From assembly GCA_037179515.1 (NCBI GenBank), contig JAXCGZ010017015.1:62001-126000 (forward strand): 64,000 nucleotides of DNA. The letters run 5' to 3'. This document shows, one piece after another, positions 1 through 20,168 of the stretch (positions within the stretch are counted from its first letter, which is position 1; each line of letters opens with the position of its first letter). The position numbers and the translations under genes are program-made. The stretch comes from Halocaridina rubra. Taxonomy: Eukaryota; Arthropoda; Malacostraca; Decapoda; Atyidae. Below the pieces are notes generated by a model. The model saw only the letters and a list, made by a program, of their open reading frames with translations, did not search any database and was not told the origin of the DNA.

Positions 1-649
1 TCTCCATTCCTTAGCTCTTTACACTCATTCTCGAACCATTTCTCTCTGGCATGAATTACACCTACATTGGTGACAGGTATACAGCATTCTTCTACTACCC
101 ATATTTCTCACAAAAGAAGTCGTACATTTCTTGTACAGATTTGATGTTAAATAAGGTCCTCCAGTCAATAACTGCAAAAAGCTCATTTATTCTGATGTAA
201 TCTCGTTTCACATAGTCCCTCCTTGTGTACTCAATGACTCTACTCTCAGGCAGAACATATTCAGTGATATACTCCATCAACAACAAACAGTGGTCACTCT
301 TTCCATTTGGTGGTTCATGCTCATTTTTTTCAATATCCAACACATTATCTCTGAATACTAGATCAAGTAGCGATGGCTCATCCCCATCCCTGGCCCACGT
401 TTGTTCCAGTACATGTTGTACACAATCTAGGAATTTTGCCCTGAATGAATCCTCACCACTATGTTGGTCAAGATTTATCCAATCTATCTTTTTATGATTA
501 AAATCTCCCATAATCAAAATCCAACATTTTCTTTTCCGTGCAATGTTAACATATGAGTTTATGACTTCAATGGTAGCTATATGATTTTCTTTGTTAACTT
601 CTAGCCTCTGTTGGTTCCTGGTGGGTTATATACAACACTTATTATAATG
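1..649 (-). pseudogene. LINE endonuclease fragment, inverted (copy 3, part 1)
   Basis: The minus strand encodes part of an APE-type endonuclease of a jockey/CR1-group LINE, homologous to the longer copy at 27840-30620. It shows the GDFNHKKIDW motif and a KSDHCLLL motif with the catalytic histidine intact. The frame is open from 517 to 95 and continues with damage to the left edge. At about 649 the sequence switches abruptly to plus-strand LINE 3' sequence, an arrangement resembling a 5' inversion. Codons diverge clearly from the younger copies, so this is an old insertion. Confidence 0.8.
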
Positions 650-1272
650 TAAGGTAATGAGAATGGGTACAAGTGCAAGAAGGCTCAAGCTTGACTACTT
701 GGTGGCAGGAGTACAACTCCAAGAGACAGAGAAGGAGAGAGATATAGGAGTAAACATACTGGCCGATTTGTCTTCAGAAATGCAAAAAAATTGGCATAGT
801 AAGGGTAGCATATGCTTTCTTAGCAAATGTAGGGGTAGCATTCAGGCACATGGACAAGGAAATGTTCAAATATACTTATGTAACCTGTGTAAGGTCAAAG
901 CTTGAATATGCAGCCCCCTTTTGGAATCCGCACTTGAAAAAGCACGCAGTTAAGATGGAAAAAGTTCAAAGACATGACACGAAACTGGTGCCAGAAATGT
1001 GCAGTCTCATTTATGAGGAGAGCCCGAGGGAATTAGACTTACCATCACTTGAAGCTAAAAGACTGAGGGAGATATAGTGAAGGCTTTTAAATTCTTTCAT
1101 GGTTATGATAGAGTAGATAGGGATCGATATTTTGATATGGCTGGCAATAGAACTAGAGGTCATAGTTTGAAGATTCGTAAGAAAACTTCTTTGCAGGATG
1201 TAAGAAAGTACTTATTTAGTGTAAGAGTACTTAATAATTGGAATTCACTAAGCAAGGAAGAAGGTCTTAATG
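650..1272 (+). pseudogene. LINE reverse transcriptase C-terminal fragment (copy 3, part 2)
   Basis: Plus-strand sequence matches the post-RT C-terminal region of the LINE at 29870-30480, including the stretches YAAPFWNPHLKKH and GYDRVDRDRYFDMAG. It is broken into three frames by small indels. It ends at about 1272 before the LINE 3' tail and joins an upstream part of the same LINE family, so the segment order is scrambled relative to an intact element. Confidence 0.8.
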
Positions 1273-2075
1273 CTTAAGAGAGCAAATGGAAGCATCACTG
1301 AGACGGATGAAGAGATCTGCAAAGAACTGAACAAGGAGTTTCAGTAAGTATTTACAGTAGAAAATACCCCACTCCCTCAGATAGAAGCTCATGGGACGGC
1401 ATTAGAGAACATCATGCTTTCAGCCACAGAGATATGCAAAGTGCTGATAGAGTTAGAAATCCATAAAGCTACAGATCATGAAGATATATCCCCTCATGTA
1501 CTTAAAAAATGCGCAAATTCAATATCAGTGCCACTAAGTATCATATTTAAAAAAAACGCTGGAGTCAGGGGAGATTCCAAGATGCTAGAAATAAGCAAAC
1601 ATGATACCTATCTTCATAAAGGAAAAGAGGAATATGGCTCTAAACTATAGATCTGTTTTCTTGACCAGCATAGTTTGCAAAGTTATGAAGAAACTACTAA
1701 GGAAACATATCTCTCTTCACTTGGAATCCTTCAATTTTTTGTCAGTGAGACAACATGGCTTCAGGGAAGGTAGATCAACAGTAATAAACTTATTAGAATT
1801 TTATGATGAGGTAAGCCGAATCTTACAGCAAAAAGAGGGGTGGGCAGACTGCATATTCCTAGACTTCCCGAAAGCATTTGACATTGTCCCACACGGGAGA
1901 CTTATTAAGAAGCTGCAAGCAATGGCAAGAATAGGTGGAAATGTCTTGAAATGGATAAAAACATACTTAGAAGGAAGGGAACAGAGGGTTAGAGTAAGAT
2001 ACTCACGGTCTGAATGAAGAAGAGTTAGTAATGATATCCACAGGGTTCAGTTTTAGGTCCACTTAGTTCCTTGTA
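1273..2075 (+). pseudogene. LINE reverse transcriptase N-terminal and palm fragment (copy 3, part 3)
   Basis: This corresponds to the RT region 28885-29695 of the longer copy, with recognisable ISPHVLKKCANSIS, RQHGFREGRSTV and CIFLDFPKAFD stretches. Several frameshifts and stops disrupt it. It breaks off at TTGTA (2071-2075), where element U is inserted, and resumes at 3164. Confidence 0.8.
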
Positions 2076-3163
2076 CTCCCACCTCTCGAAATAACACGAG
2101 GATAGGTTCTCAAAAGGCTCGTGTAATATAAATTACAAGTAATATAAAGTCAATTTCCATTAGGAATAATGTAATAGGCATAGATACGTTCCTCAACCAT
2201 ACATAAACACACAATGCCAAAGAAAAAAGATAAGTAAAACATATTTTACAAGTACATAACTAAGATGAAATACCTGTCGCTATGTAAATTAAACTACAAA
2301 TAGTGTACAGTATTAGATACACAGATTCACATTTAAATACTGTACAGTAAACAAATTAACGCACTTTATATTGTGGGCAACAGGCATACTGTGACATGCG
2401 TGGTAGGGGTGAGCATGTGACTTAAGCGGTAGAAGAAGAGGGGGAAGCGGGAGAACGAACCCCTATATGCAAACGTAAACAAAGATATAAAAAAGTTAAC
2501 AAAAGCTCGACTAGAAAACAATTTTTTTTTTTCATTATGCAACGCCTGAATTACTGAAAAAAAAAAATATAAAACGCATTCTACTCTCTATATACGGTGA
2601 GCAAACAGGCATGGGACGAGCGTGGTGGCAGTGAGCACGTGACTTAAGTGGTAGGAGAAAAGGAGGGGAAATTGGTAGAACGAACCCCTAGCTGCAAACG
2701 TAAACAAATCTAAAATAAAAGAATGAACAAAAGCAAGACTACTCATTTTCTTTATTATGCATAACCTGAATATAATAATGTAGTACAGTATTCAAGATAT
2801 AACATAAAAAAAACGTAAAAAATTACACAGGTGTACTCACTCTATATACTATGGGCTACAGGCATACTGGGATGAGAGGGGTAGTGGTGAAGAGGTGACT
2901 TTAGTGGTAGGAGAGGGAGGAGAAGAGGAGGAAGGGGGAGAGCTAAACCCTGGTTGTAGTTGGGGTTCATACCGGGTGAAGAGAGACTGAAGCACATGGC
3001 AGGGAACTGCCTCCAAGGCGGTCTCTTAGTTCCTAAACAATAATATTTTCTTCGCCATTTCTCATGCGCATTAGTCGCGCAGTTAGTTTTTTTTACTATT
3101 ATTTTCATGAGGCATTATTCCAATTTTGCGTAGTATAAACATGAGTAAAAAGCTAATTGACTG
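2076..3163. mobile_element. Element U: T-family TA-targeting DNA element inserted in the LINE
   Basis: LINE sequence stops at ...CCTTGTA (2075) and resumes at TATATGTAAATGACC (3164), so about 1.09 kb was inserted at a TA dinucleotide that is duplicated. The left end resembles the right end of element T (44580-46928, reversed): both carry a CACCT start, AAATAAC, a GTTCTCA motif and TCGTGTAA. The right end resembles T's left end around its GCAAAATTG/GCGAAATTG and AATAATAG motifs. No transposase frame was seen, so it is probably non-autonomous. Confidence 0.6.
2370..2950. repeat. Three imperfect ~230-bp tandem units inside element U
   Basis: Three units start near 2370, 2595 and 2845. Each begins with a GGGCAACAGGCAT-like motif, continues through GTGACTTAAGTGGTAG, and ends with an A/G-rich stretch; the first two add GAACGAACCCCTA, which is degraded in the third. 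The same unit, reversed, occurs at 46541-46640 in element T and forms the 180-bp array at 34690-35540. Confidence 0.65.
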
Positions 3164-3207
3164 TATATGTAAATGACCTACCAGAGTCTGTAAATTCATT
3201 CATGAAT
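3164..3207 (+). pseudogene. LINE fragment (copy 3, continuation after U)
   Basis: This 44-bp stretch, encoding VNDLPESVNSFMNM, continues the LINE interrupted at 2075. It then passes into a (TG)n tract, so the remainder of the LINE is lost. Confidence 0.75.
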
Positions 3208-3262
3208 ATGTGTGTATGTGTGTGTGTGCACGTGCGTGCCTCTCTCTCTCTCTCTTTCTCTC
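3208..3262. repeat. (TG)n followed by (CT)n microsatellite
   Basis: A TGTG tract runs into a CTCTCT tract directly after the LINE fragment. Confidence 0.9.
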
Positions 3263-8986
<5,724 letters not shown>

Positions 8987-9194
8987 TATTACAGGGCAAT
9001 ACTAAGCTGTGCAGAATATATCCTAAACCATCCACAGGAAATGTAAGACTCAGATACAGCGAAGAATTTTGTATATTACTGTGCATTTTCAGTCACCCTA
9101 CAAAATGAGAGTAGCAGAGCTTGCATATACTGAAATACAATATATATAATGTATGCAAGTTTAACTTTCATTTTTTCGATCTATATATTTGACA

Positions 9195-10145
<951 letters not shown>

Positions 10146-10166
10146 GTGAAAACTTGAATTATTTTT

Positions 10167-10220
10167 ACCCCGACCTTGGCTTAGTAATTATAAGTCCTAG
10201 GTTCAAGTCCCGGACGGGGT
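10167..10220 (+). other. tRNA-like fragment with A and B boxes, no anticodon arm
   Basis: These 54 nt begin ACCCCGA and end ACGGGGT, which can pair as an acceptor-like stem (6 of 7 positions). An A-box-like TGGCTTAGTAA lies at 10177-10187 and a perfect B-box GGTTCAAGTCC at 10200-10210. Only 12 nt separate them, so the anticodon arm is missing. It is probably a deleted tRNA pseudogene or a tRNA-derived remnant, and lies between two (TA)n tracts. Confidence 0.4.
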
Positions 10221-10228
10221 AAAAATCA

Positions 10229-10343
<115 letters not shown>

Positions 10344-10612
10344 GTGAGAAGATTGAAAAAAAATTTAGATCCTCAGTAGTATTGAGTGTACTGTATATAT
10401 GTACTACTAATCTTCAGAGGTATCTGGAGATGAGTAGCAGATAAGTGTACTCGAAAGTACAAAGGATCTCCAAATTTCTCCCAGACTCTTTTATAATTAA
10501 AGTTAAAGTTTGCCGGTGTTTCAGTTCCGATATCCATCTGAGATGCTCCTCAGAACAGTAGCCATAACCCTCCACATTTACAATATTAACGTGTTTCTCG
10601 TGAAAAAGAATT

Positions 10613-10617
<5 letters not shown>

Positions 10618-10707
<90 letters not shown>
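10618..10707. repeat. (TA)n tract flanking element M on the left
   Basis: (TA)n of about 90 bp ending exactly at the first base of element M. Confidence 0.97.
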
Positions 10708-14621
<3,914 letters not shown>

Positions 14622-15149
14622 GAGGAAGCCCATCAGTGACACAACTCATTGAAAAATTAACACTATATTTCGGGTCCTAACTGGACCCCCTCTCAAGCAC
14701 AAGTGAGTGTAAAATAATAATGACAGAGGGAGTAAAAATGATAAGGACTCAGGAGACCTGAGGGAATTAAAAATTAAAGATAGTAAGACATGTTTAATCC
14801 AAAAGAAATAATACCCTCAATCAAAGAAAACCTATATAATCATTAATAAGTCATTAACAACAAAATATGTTAATCTCTAATTACGATTTTCGATCGGTAA
14901 GTGGATAATCCCTTTCCTAAAAAAAAGCAAAGGACCAATGAGCTCAAAATCACACAAACCTAACAGAAGAATTGACAAGAATAATGGGAAAAAAATTAAT
15001 TATATAACTATATATAATTATGCACATACATATACAGTGATCCCTCGTTTATCGAGGGGGTTAGGTTCCGGGACCTACAGCGATAGGTGAATTTCCGCGA
15101 AGTAGGATCACCCTATATGTACACGGGTATTTTACATTTATTTTTACGT

Positions 15150-15430
15150 TTACTGTATAAACCCTCCATGTACTGTTAATAAACAACCTTTTACTTCATA
15201 AATAACAGCATTGAAGTGTAAATTTATATGAAAGTGATAGGTAAACTTACCGTGAATGAGGTGGTAATGACATGACATACTCATATACATAGGTATTTTA
15301 CAATTATTTTTAAGTTTACTGTATAAACCCTCCCTGCACTGTTAAAAAACCACCCTTTACTTCATAAATAACAGCATGCAAGCATAAATATATATGAACG
15401 TGATAGCTAAACTTACCGTGAATGAGGTGG
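15150..15430. repeat. 3' subterminal tandem repeat of element C
   Basis: Two units of about 160 bp share TACTGTATAAACCCTCC-like, CACCCTTTACTTCATAAATA and GTGAATGAGGTGGTA motifs. It is the same unit that forms the 169-bp array in element M. Confidence 0.8.
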
Positions 15431-15481
15431 TAGTGACGTTTGTAGACTCCATAGGAAATTATTCCGCAGCCAATAACAGCA

Positions 15482-17253
15482 TTACGGCTGCTTTTTGCGA
15501 GCCAAGAACATGTTAATGGGGAGTTGCTGTCGCTGTTTCTTCTTTTGTTGGAAGATGGTCTTGTAAGGAATCATGGCATCGTCGAAAAGATTGCAGAAGG
15601 TCACCAAACGAACCATATTAACGTCATGTTCCTGCGAGAGTTGTTGGACTGCTTTCACATGTTCATACATGGCTGCCAGATGTTCAAGTGTAAGGCCAGG
15701 TTCTTCAATTTCTTTGTGCGTTTCCTCAAGTTCTTCTTCTTCCTCTTCTTCGCTCGCTGATTTTGTCATTTCTTCCAAGTGTTCATCAGTCAAAGGTTGA
15801 GAGTGGCAGTCAATCAGTTCATTCACGTCTTCGTGAGTCATATCTTTAAAGCTTTCTCCTTCTATCAATGCAGCCAACTTCACAGCTTTCGCAACTGCCG
15901 TATTATGGACTTCGTCAGGCGCAAATCTCTTGTAGTCGTAGATGACTTTGGGCCACAACTGCTTCCAGCTGGCATTGATTGCGGACGGCTTCATCTCTTT
16001 GATTGCATTCTGAAAATTTTGAAGGCATGTAGCAATCGTGTAATTATGCCAGTGGGTCTTCATTGAGAATTCTTTGTCCGCATCCATTGCTTAAACCAGG
16101 TTCACCAGGGCATTTTGTGCGTAGAGGGCCTTAATGCACGAATAACGCCTTGATCCATAGGCTGAATCAGTGACATCGTATTCGGTGGCAGGAACTCTAC
16201 TTGAACACCGTCATATTCGAGATTACTTGCGTGGCAACCAGCATTATCCATCAAAAGTAGGACTTCAAACTCAAGGCCTTTTTCCACAAGATAAATTTTG
16301 GCCTGAGGGATAAAGCATTGGTGAAACCAGTCCGATGTGAGGCTTTTTGTGATCCAGGCCTTAGGGTTATGCATCCAATACACTGGCAGCAGATTCTTGT
16401 TTTTATTCTTCAAAGCCCTGGGGTTCTTTGACTTGTAGATAAGCCTGGGCTTTAACATGAAGCCCGCAGCATTCCCGCACATGATGAGGAAAACGCGGTC
16501 TTTGTGCGCTTTAAATCCCAGGGCTTTAGCTTCTTCCTTGAAAAGAAAAGTGCGAGACGGCATTCTCTTCCAAAATAACCCAGTCTCATCCATGTTGAAC
16601 ACTTGCTCAGGAGCATATTCCCCTTCGGCGATAATTTTCTTCAAGTCGTTCACGTAATCTTCTGCTGCAGCTGTATCTGCAGAGACAGCTTTGCCATAAA
16701 CTGCAACGCTCTTTAGGCGAAAGCGCTTTTGAAATTTGGCAAACCATCCCTTGCTTGCAACAAACGATTGTTTCCTCGGTGGAGAATCCTTGGAGGGTCC
16801 TGGTTGTGGGTTGTTGATATCTTCTCTCTCCTCCTCCTCTCAACGGTCACCACTGTCGTCGTCGGGTTCGCTTGCAGCGAATGTCTCGTACAGCTTCTTC
16901 GCCTTTGTTTGTATGATATTGCTGTCTATACTGATGTTCTTCTTTCTGCAAACAGCAATCCACAAGGCCAAAGCAGATTCCATCCGCACTATTATCTTAT
17001 TGCGGGGTGTTACAACCCTCTTCGCTGATTTACTAAAAGAAATAGTCGCTGTTTTCCTGATATTTACCTTGTCCTTTTTGATGTAGCGAACAGTAGATTC
17101 ATTGAGGCCAAAATAGCGGCCGACATCCGCAAACCCTCTTTCTTCTTTCAGCATATCTAAGAGTTTCAACTTATCCGTTATGGTTAACATCTTCCTTTGC
17201 CGCTTAGGCTCACTACCAGAAGCCTTAGAAGATGAAGGACGTTTGGGAGGCAT
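15482..17253 (-). pseudogene. Tigger-like DDE transposase, three inactivating lesions (element C)
   Basis: This is the best preserved DNA-transposon gene in the window, about 590 codons from the ATG at 17253 (MPPKRPSSSKASGSEPKRQR) to TAA at 15482. The N-terminal part has a helix-turn-helix-like segment (LKLLDMLKEERGFADVGRYF), then a second DNA-binding segment. The DDE domain keeps all three acidic residues: FNMDETGLFW, LLLMDNAGCHA and QPMDQGVIRA. The C-terminal tail is highly acidic. Three lesions break it: an in-frame TGA at 16842-16840, a one-base deletion near 16133 just after the third aspartate, and a TAA at about 16090. An upstream in-frame ATG at 17295 exists, but homologues start at MPPK. 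Confidence 0.88.
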
Positions 17254-17559
17254 TGCAAAGATTGAAATACGTGAGCAAAAAAAAATCACAAGCACGTATT
17301 AATAAGCACAACGCGAACGGCGCACATGTGAGTTAGACTGAATGAGTGAGGCGAGACAATGGAAGATGGTGGGAGAACCAAGCTTCAATCAAAAAGCCAA
17401 TCAGACCCCATGATACAGAACATATAGAAAAACAATTATGTGATTCGTCGTCTCCCACCCTTTCATCCAATAGCATTCCATGAACTATCTCACGTAGGCG
17501 CAAGCCTTTGCGTTTTCCAAGACGCCAATACATTGTACGCTATCAGACAGTATTTCACA

Positions 17560-18000
17560 TGGTGCAATACTGTGAGTTATGTTTAAATGTTTTTTACTAA
17601 TTTTTACTGTTTTTTTATTCTTAGGCTAGGAAATACTTGTTTTATCTATAAAATAATGAAAATTTCAATATGTACTAGCTCATGTAGGTGTGACCCTTTT
17701 CGTTTTCCGAAACACTGATACAGGTATCGTATTTTACATGGTGCAATACTGTGAGTATTTATGTTTTTTACTATTTTTTACCGTTTTATTATTCTTAGGC
17801 TAAGAAATACGTTTTTTTATCAATAAAATCTTGAAACTACTGGAAATTTTAATATATGCTAGCTCACGTAGGTGCGACTCTGCGTTTTCCAAAATGCTGA
17901 TACCGGTATCGTACTTTCTATGGTGCAGTGTAACATGTTCAAATTTATGTTTTTTTACTATTTCTTACTGTTTTATTATGCTTAGGCTGGGAAATACTCT
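17560..18000. repeat. 5' subterminal tandem repeat of element C
   Basis: The landmark TTAGGCT recurs at 17621, 17795 and 17982. Each unit carries a TTTTTACTGTTTTATTAT-like stretch, GCTAGCTCACGTAGGTG and a variant of the palindrome GATACCGGTATC (exact at 17899-17910). Homologous units occur in D, E, F and G. Confidence 0.8.
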
Positions 18001-18586
18001 TTTTTTATTAAAAAAAAAACGCGATGCGCTGAATTCTCGATAGGTGAACCGCGATATAGTGAGGGATTACTGTACAAACACAAGTACACATACCTATAAA
18101 CATGTACATACACAAATATATACATATATAAAAATATATATTCATGCACACACATACACATGCACATACATAAACATATATATAAATATATATACATGCA
18201 CACATATTCACACCCAAGTGCACATAAAGAATAAAAAGTGTTAAGATAATGAACAAAATTGAAAATAAAAATAAAAATATTAGGAAAGATGAGACTAATG
18301 CTATTAATAATACAAATAACAATAGTAACAATCCTAAAAATAATAATAATACCAGAAATGCTAACAATAGTAATAATAATAACTAATACAATCATAATAA
18401 TAATATAAATAATAACAAAAAACAACAGCAACAGCATTAATAAAAATAAAAATGATAATAGTAAAGTAATACTGCAAATAGAGACAAAACCATTACAAAA
18501 ATAAAATTAAAAAAAAGAAATAGACAATGAAAAACTACAATACGGTAGGGAATTTATCTTGCAGAATGACATTACTGAAGCTGTGC

Positions 18587-18890
18587 TTAAGAAGTTTTAT
18601 TAATTATGTCAGGGGTCCATAGCCCCCTAGATAAGTTGAGATTGTCCTTCATTTCAATGAGACAAGATTCCACAACTTTTCGTTTGAATTGACAAGTGCA
18701 TTTGAATAAAATAATGGCACCACTCCAATCAATACAATGATTTTGTTTGCTGATGTGTGTAAAGAGTGTCAAATTTTATTTATTATATTTCACTGCCCTC
18801 TTGTGTTCAGAGACTCTCTGGGCTAGAGAATGCCCTGTCTTTACTGCAATCATAATAGTTGATTTTATATACTCCCGCATTAACAAAAAA
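18587..18890 (-). pseudogene. GIY-YIG endonuclease remnant of PLE1, left arm
   Basis: The minus strand encodes an AGVYKIN start and the downstream segment HISKQNHCIDWSGA followed by KRKVVESCLIEMKDNLNLS. A frameshift lies near 18770. It resembles the endonuclease of Penelope-like elements and is a mirror partner of 18892-19255. Confidence 0.7.
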
Positions 18891-18904
18891 GTTAATGCGG
18901 GAGT
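18871..18904. repeat. Perfect 14-bp hairpin at the centre of the PLE1 palindrome
   Basis: ACTCCCGCATTAAC (18871-18884) and its exact reverse complement (18891-18904) are separated by six A residues. This is the axis between the two Penelope-like arms, and the pairing continues imperfectly outward. Confidence 0.9.
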
Positions 18905-19255
18905 ACATCAAATCAACTGTAATGACAGCAGTAAAGTGAACACAGAACAGACAGACCGTTCTCTAGCCCAGAGAGTCTCTGAACACAAGAGGGCAGTGAG
19001 ATATAATCAAGAAAATTCGGCATTTTTTATACACATCAGCAAACAAAATCATAGTACTGATTGGAATGGTGCCACTAAGTTAGTCAAAAGCACTTGTCAA
19101 TTCAAACGAAGAATTGTGGAATCTTCCCTCATTGGAATGAAGGACAATCTCACTTTATCTAGGAAGCAATGGACCTCTGACTTAATTGATCAAACTCTTC
19201 GGAAGCACAGCCTCAATTATGTCATTCCGCAAGATAAACCCCCAACCATACTGTA
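18892..19255 (+). pseudogene. GIY-YIG endonuclease remnant of PLE1, right arm
   Basis: The frame is open for about 120 codons to TAG, with AGVHQINCNDSSK, RSLAQRVSEHKRAVRY and a KRRIVESSLIGMKDNLTLS segment. The fold is recognisable as the Penelope-type GIY-YIG domain. However, the Tyr of the GIY-like motif is His and the YIG-like motif is replaced (VNTEQT), so it should be inactive. No reverse transcriptase remains in this arm. Confidence 0.75.
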
Positions 19256-20091
19256 GTTTTTCATTGCAATTTTTTTTTATTGTTTTGTCTGTTTGTTGTA
19301 TTACTTTAAAATTATCATTATTAATTATATTGGTTGTTATTGTTGTTACTATTGTTAGCATTTCTGGTATAATTATTATTTTTAGGATTATTACTATAGT
19401 TATTTATATTATCATTATTACCATTAGTCTCATCTTTCCCAATATCTTTATTTTTATTTTTCAATTTTGTATATTTTCTTACAAACTTTTTATTCTTTAT
19501 ATGCACTTGGGTGCGAATATGTGTGCATGTATATATATTTATATGCATATGTTTATGTATGTGCATGTGTGTATGCATATATATTTTTATTTATATATGC
19601 ATGTGTGTGTGTACATGTATATGGGTATGTGTACATGAGTTTGCATATGTATGTCTATTTATGTGCATATTTATATATATTTATATCATTAAATTTTTTC
19701 CCATTATTCTTGTCATTTCTTCTGTTTGGTTTGTGATTTTGAGCTCATTGCTCCTTTGTTTTTTTATATTAAAGGTATTATCTACTTACCGATCTATAAT
19801 CGTAATTAGAGATTAACATATTCTATTGTTAATGACTTATTAATGGATTTGTTAGTTTTCTTTGATTGAGGGTATTATTTCTTTTGGATTAGACTAGTCT
19901 TACTAACTTTAATTTTAATTCCCTAAAATCTCCTTAGTCTTTTTTGTTTTTACTCCCTCTGTAATTGTTAGTTTACACTCACTTGTGCTTGAGAAGGGGT
20001 CCAGTTCGACCCGAAATATTGCGTTATTTTTTCAATGTTATTTCAATAATGGGCTTCCTTACCATTTAATGCTGTATGCTAACAGTTTGTG

Positions 20092-20092
<1 letters not shown>

Positions 20093-20166
<74 letters not shown>
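20093..20166. repeat. (TA)n tract at the right end of PLE1
   Basis: Pure (TA)n of about 74 bp. Confidence 0.97.

Positions 20167-20168
<2 letters not shown>

Larger units (their letters stand above)
15035..18072 (-). mobile_element. Element C: nearly complete Tigger-like transposon
   Basis: The element runs from CAGTGATCCCTCGTTTATCG to a right end whose reverse complement is CAGTAATCCCTCACTATATC, flanked by TA on both sides (15033-15034 and 18073-18074). It sits inside the left arm of PLE1, whose sequence continues on both sides. The transposase lies on minus. Two subterminal repeat sets flank the gene: about two 160-bp units on the 3' side (15150-15430) and about three 174-187-bp units on the 5' side (17560-18000). 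Confidence 0.88.

Noticed and set aside
18008..18437. Ile/Val/Tyr/Cys-rich hydrophobic frames suggesting membrane proteins
   Set aside because: They arise from TA/TG-rich Penelope tail sequence and have matching mirror frames at 19321-19816; there is no conserved start or homology.
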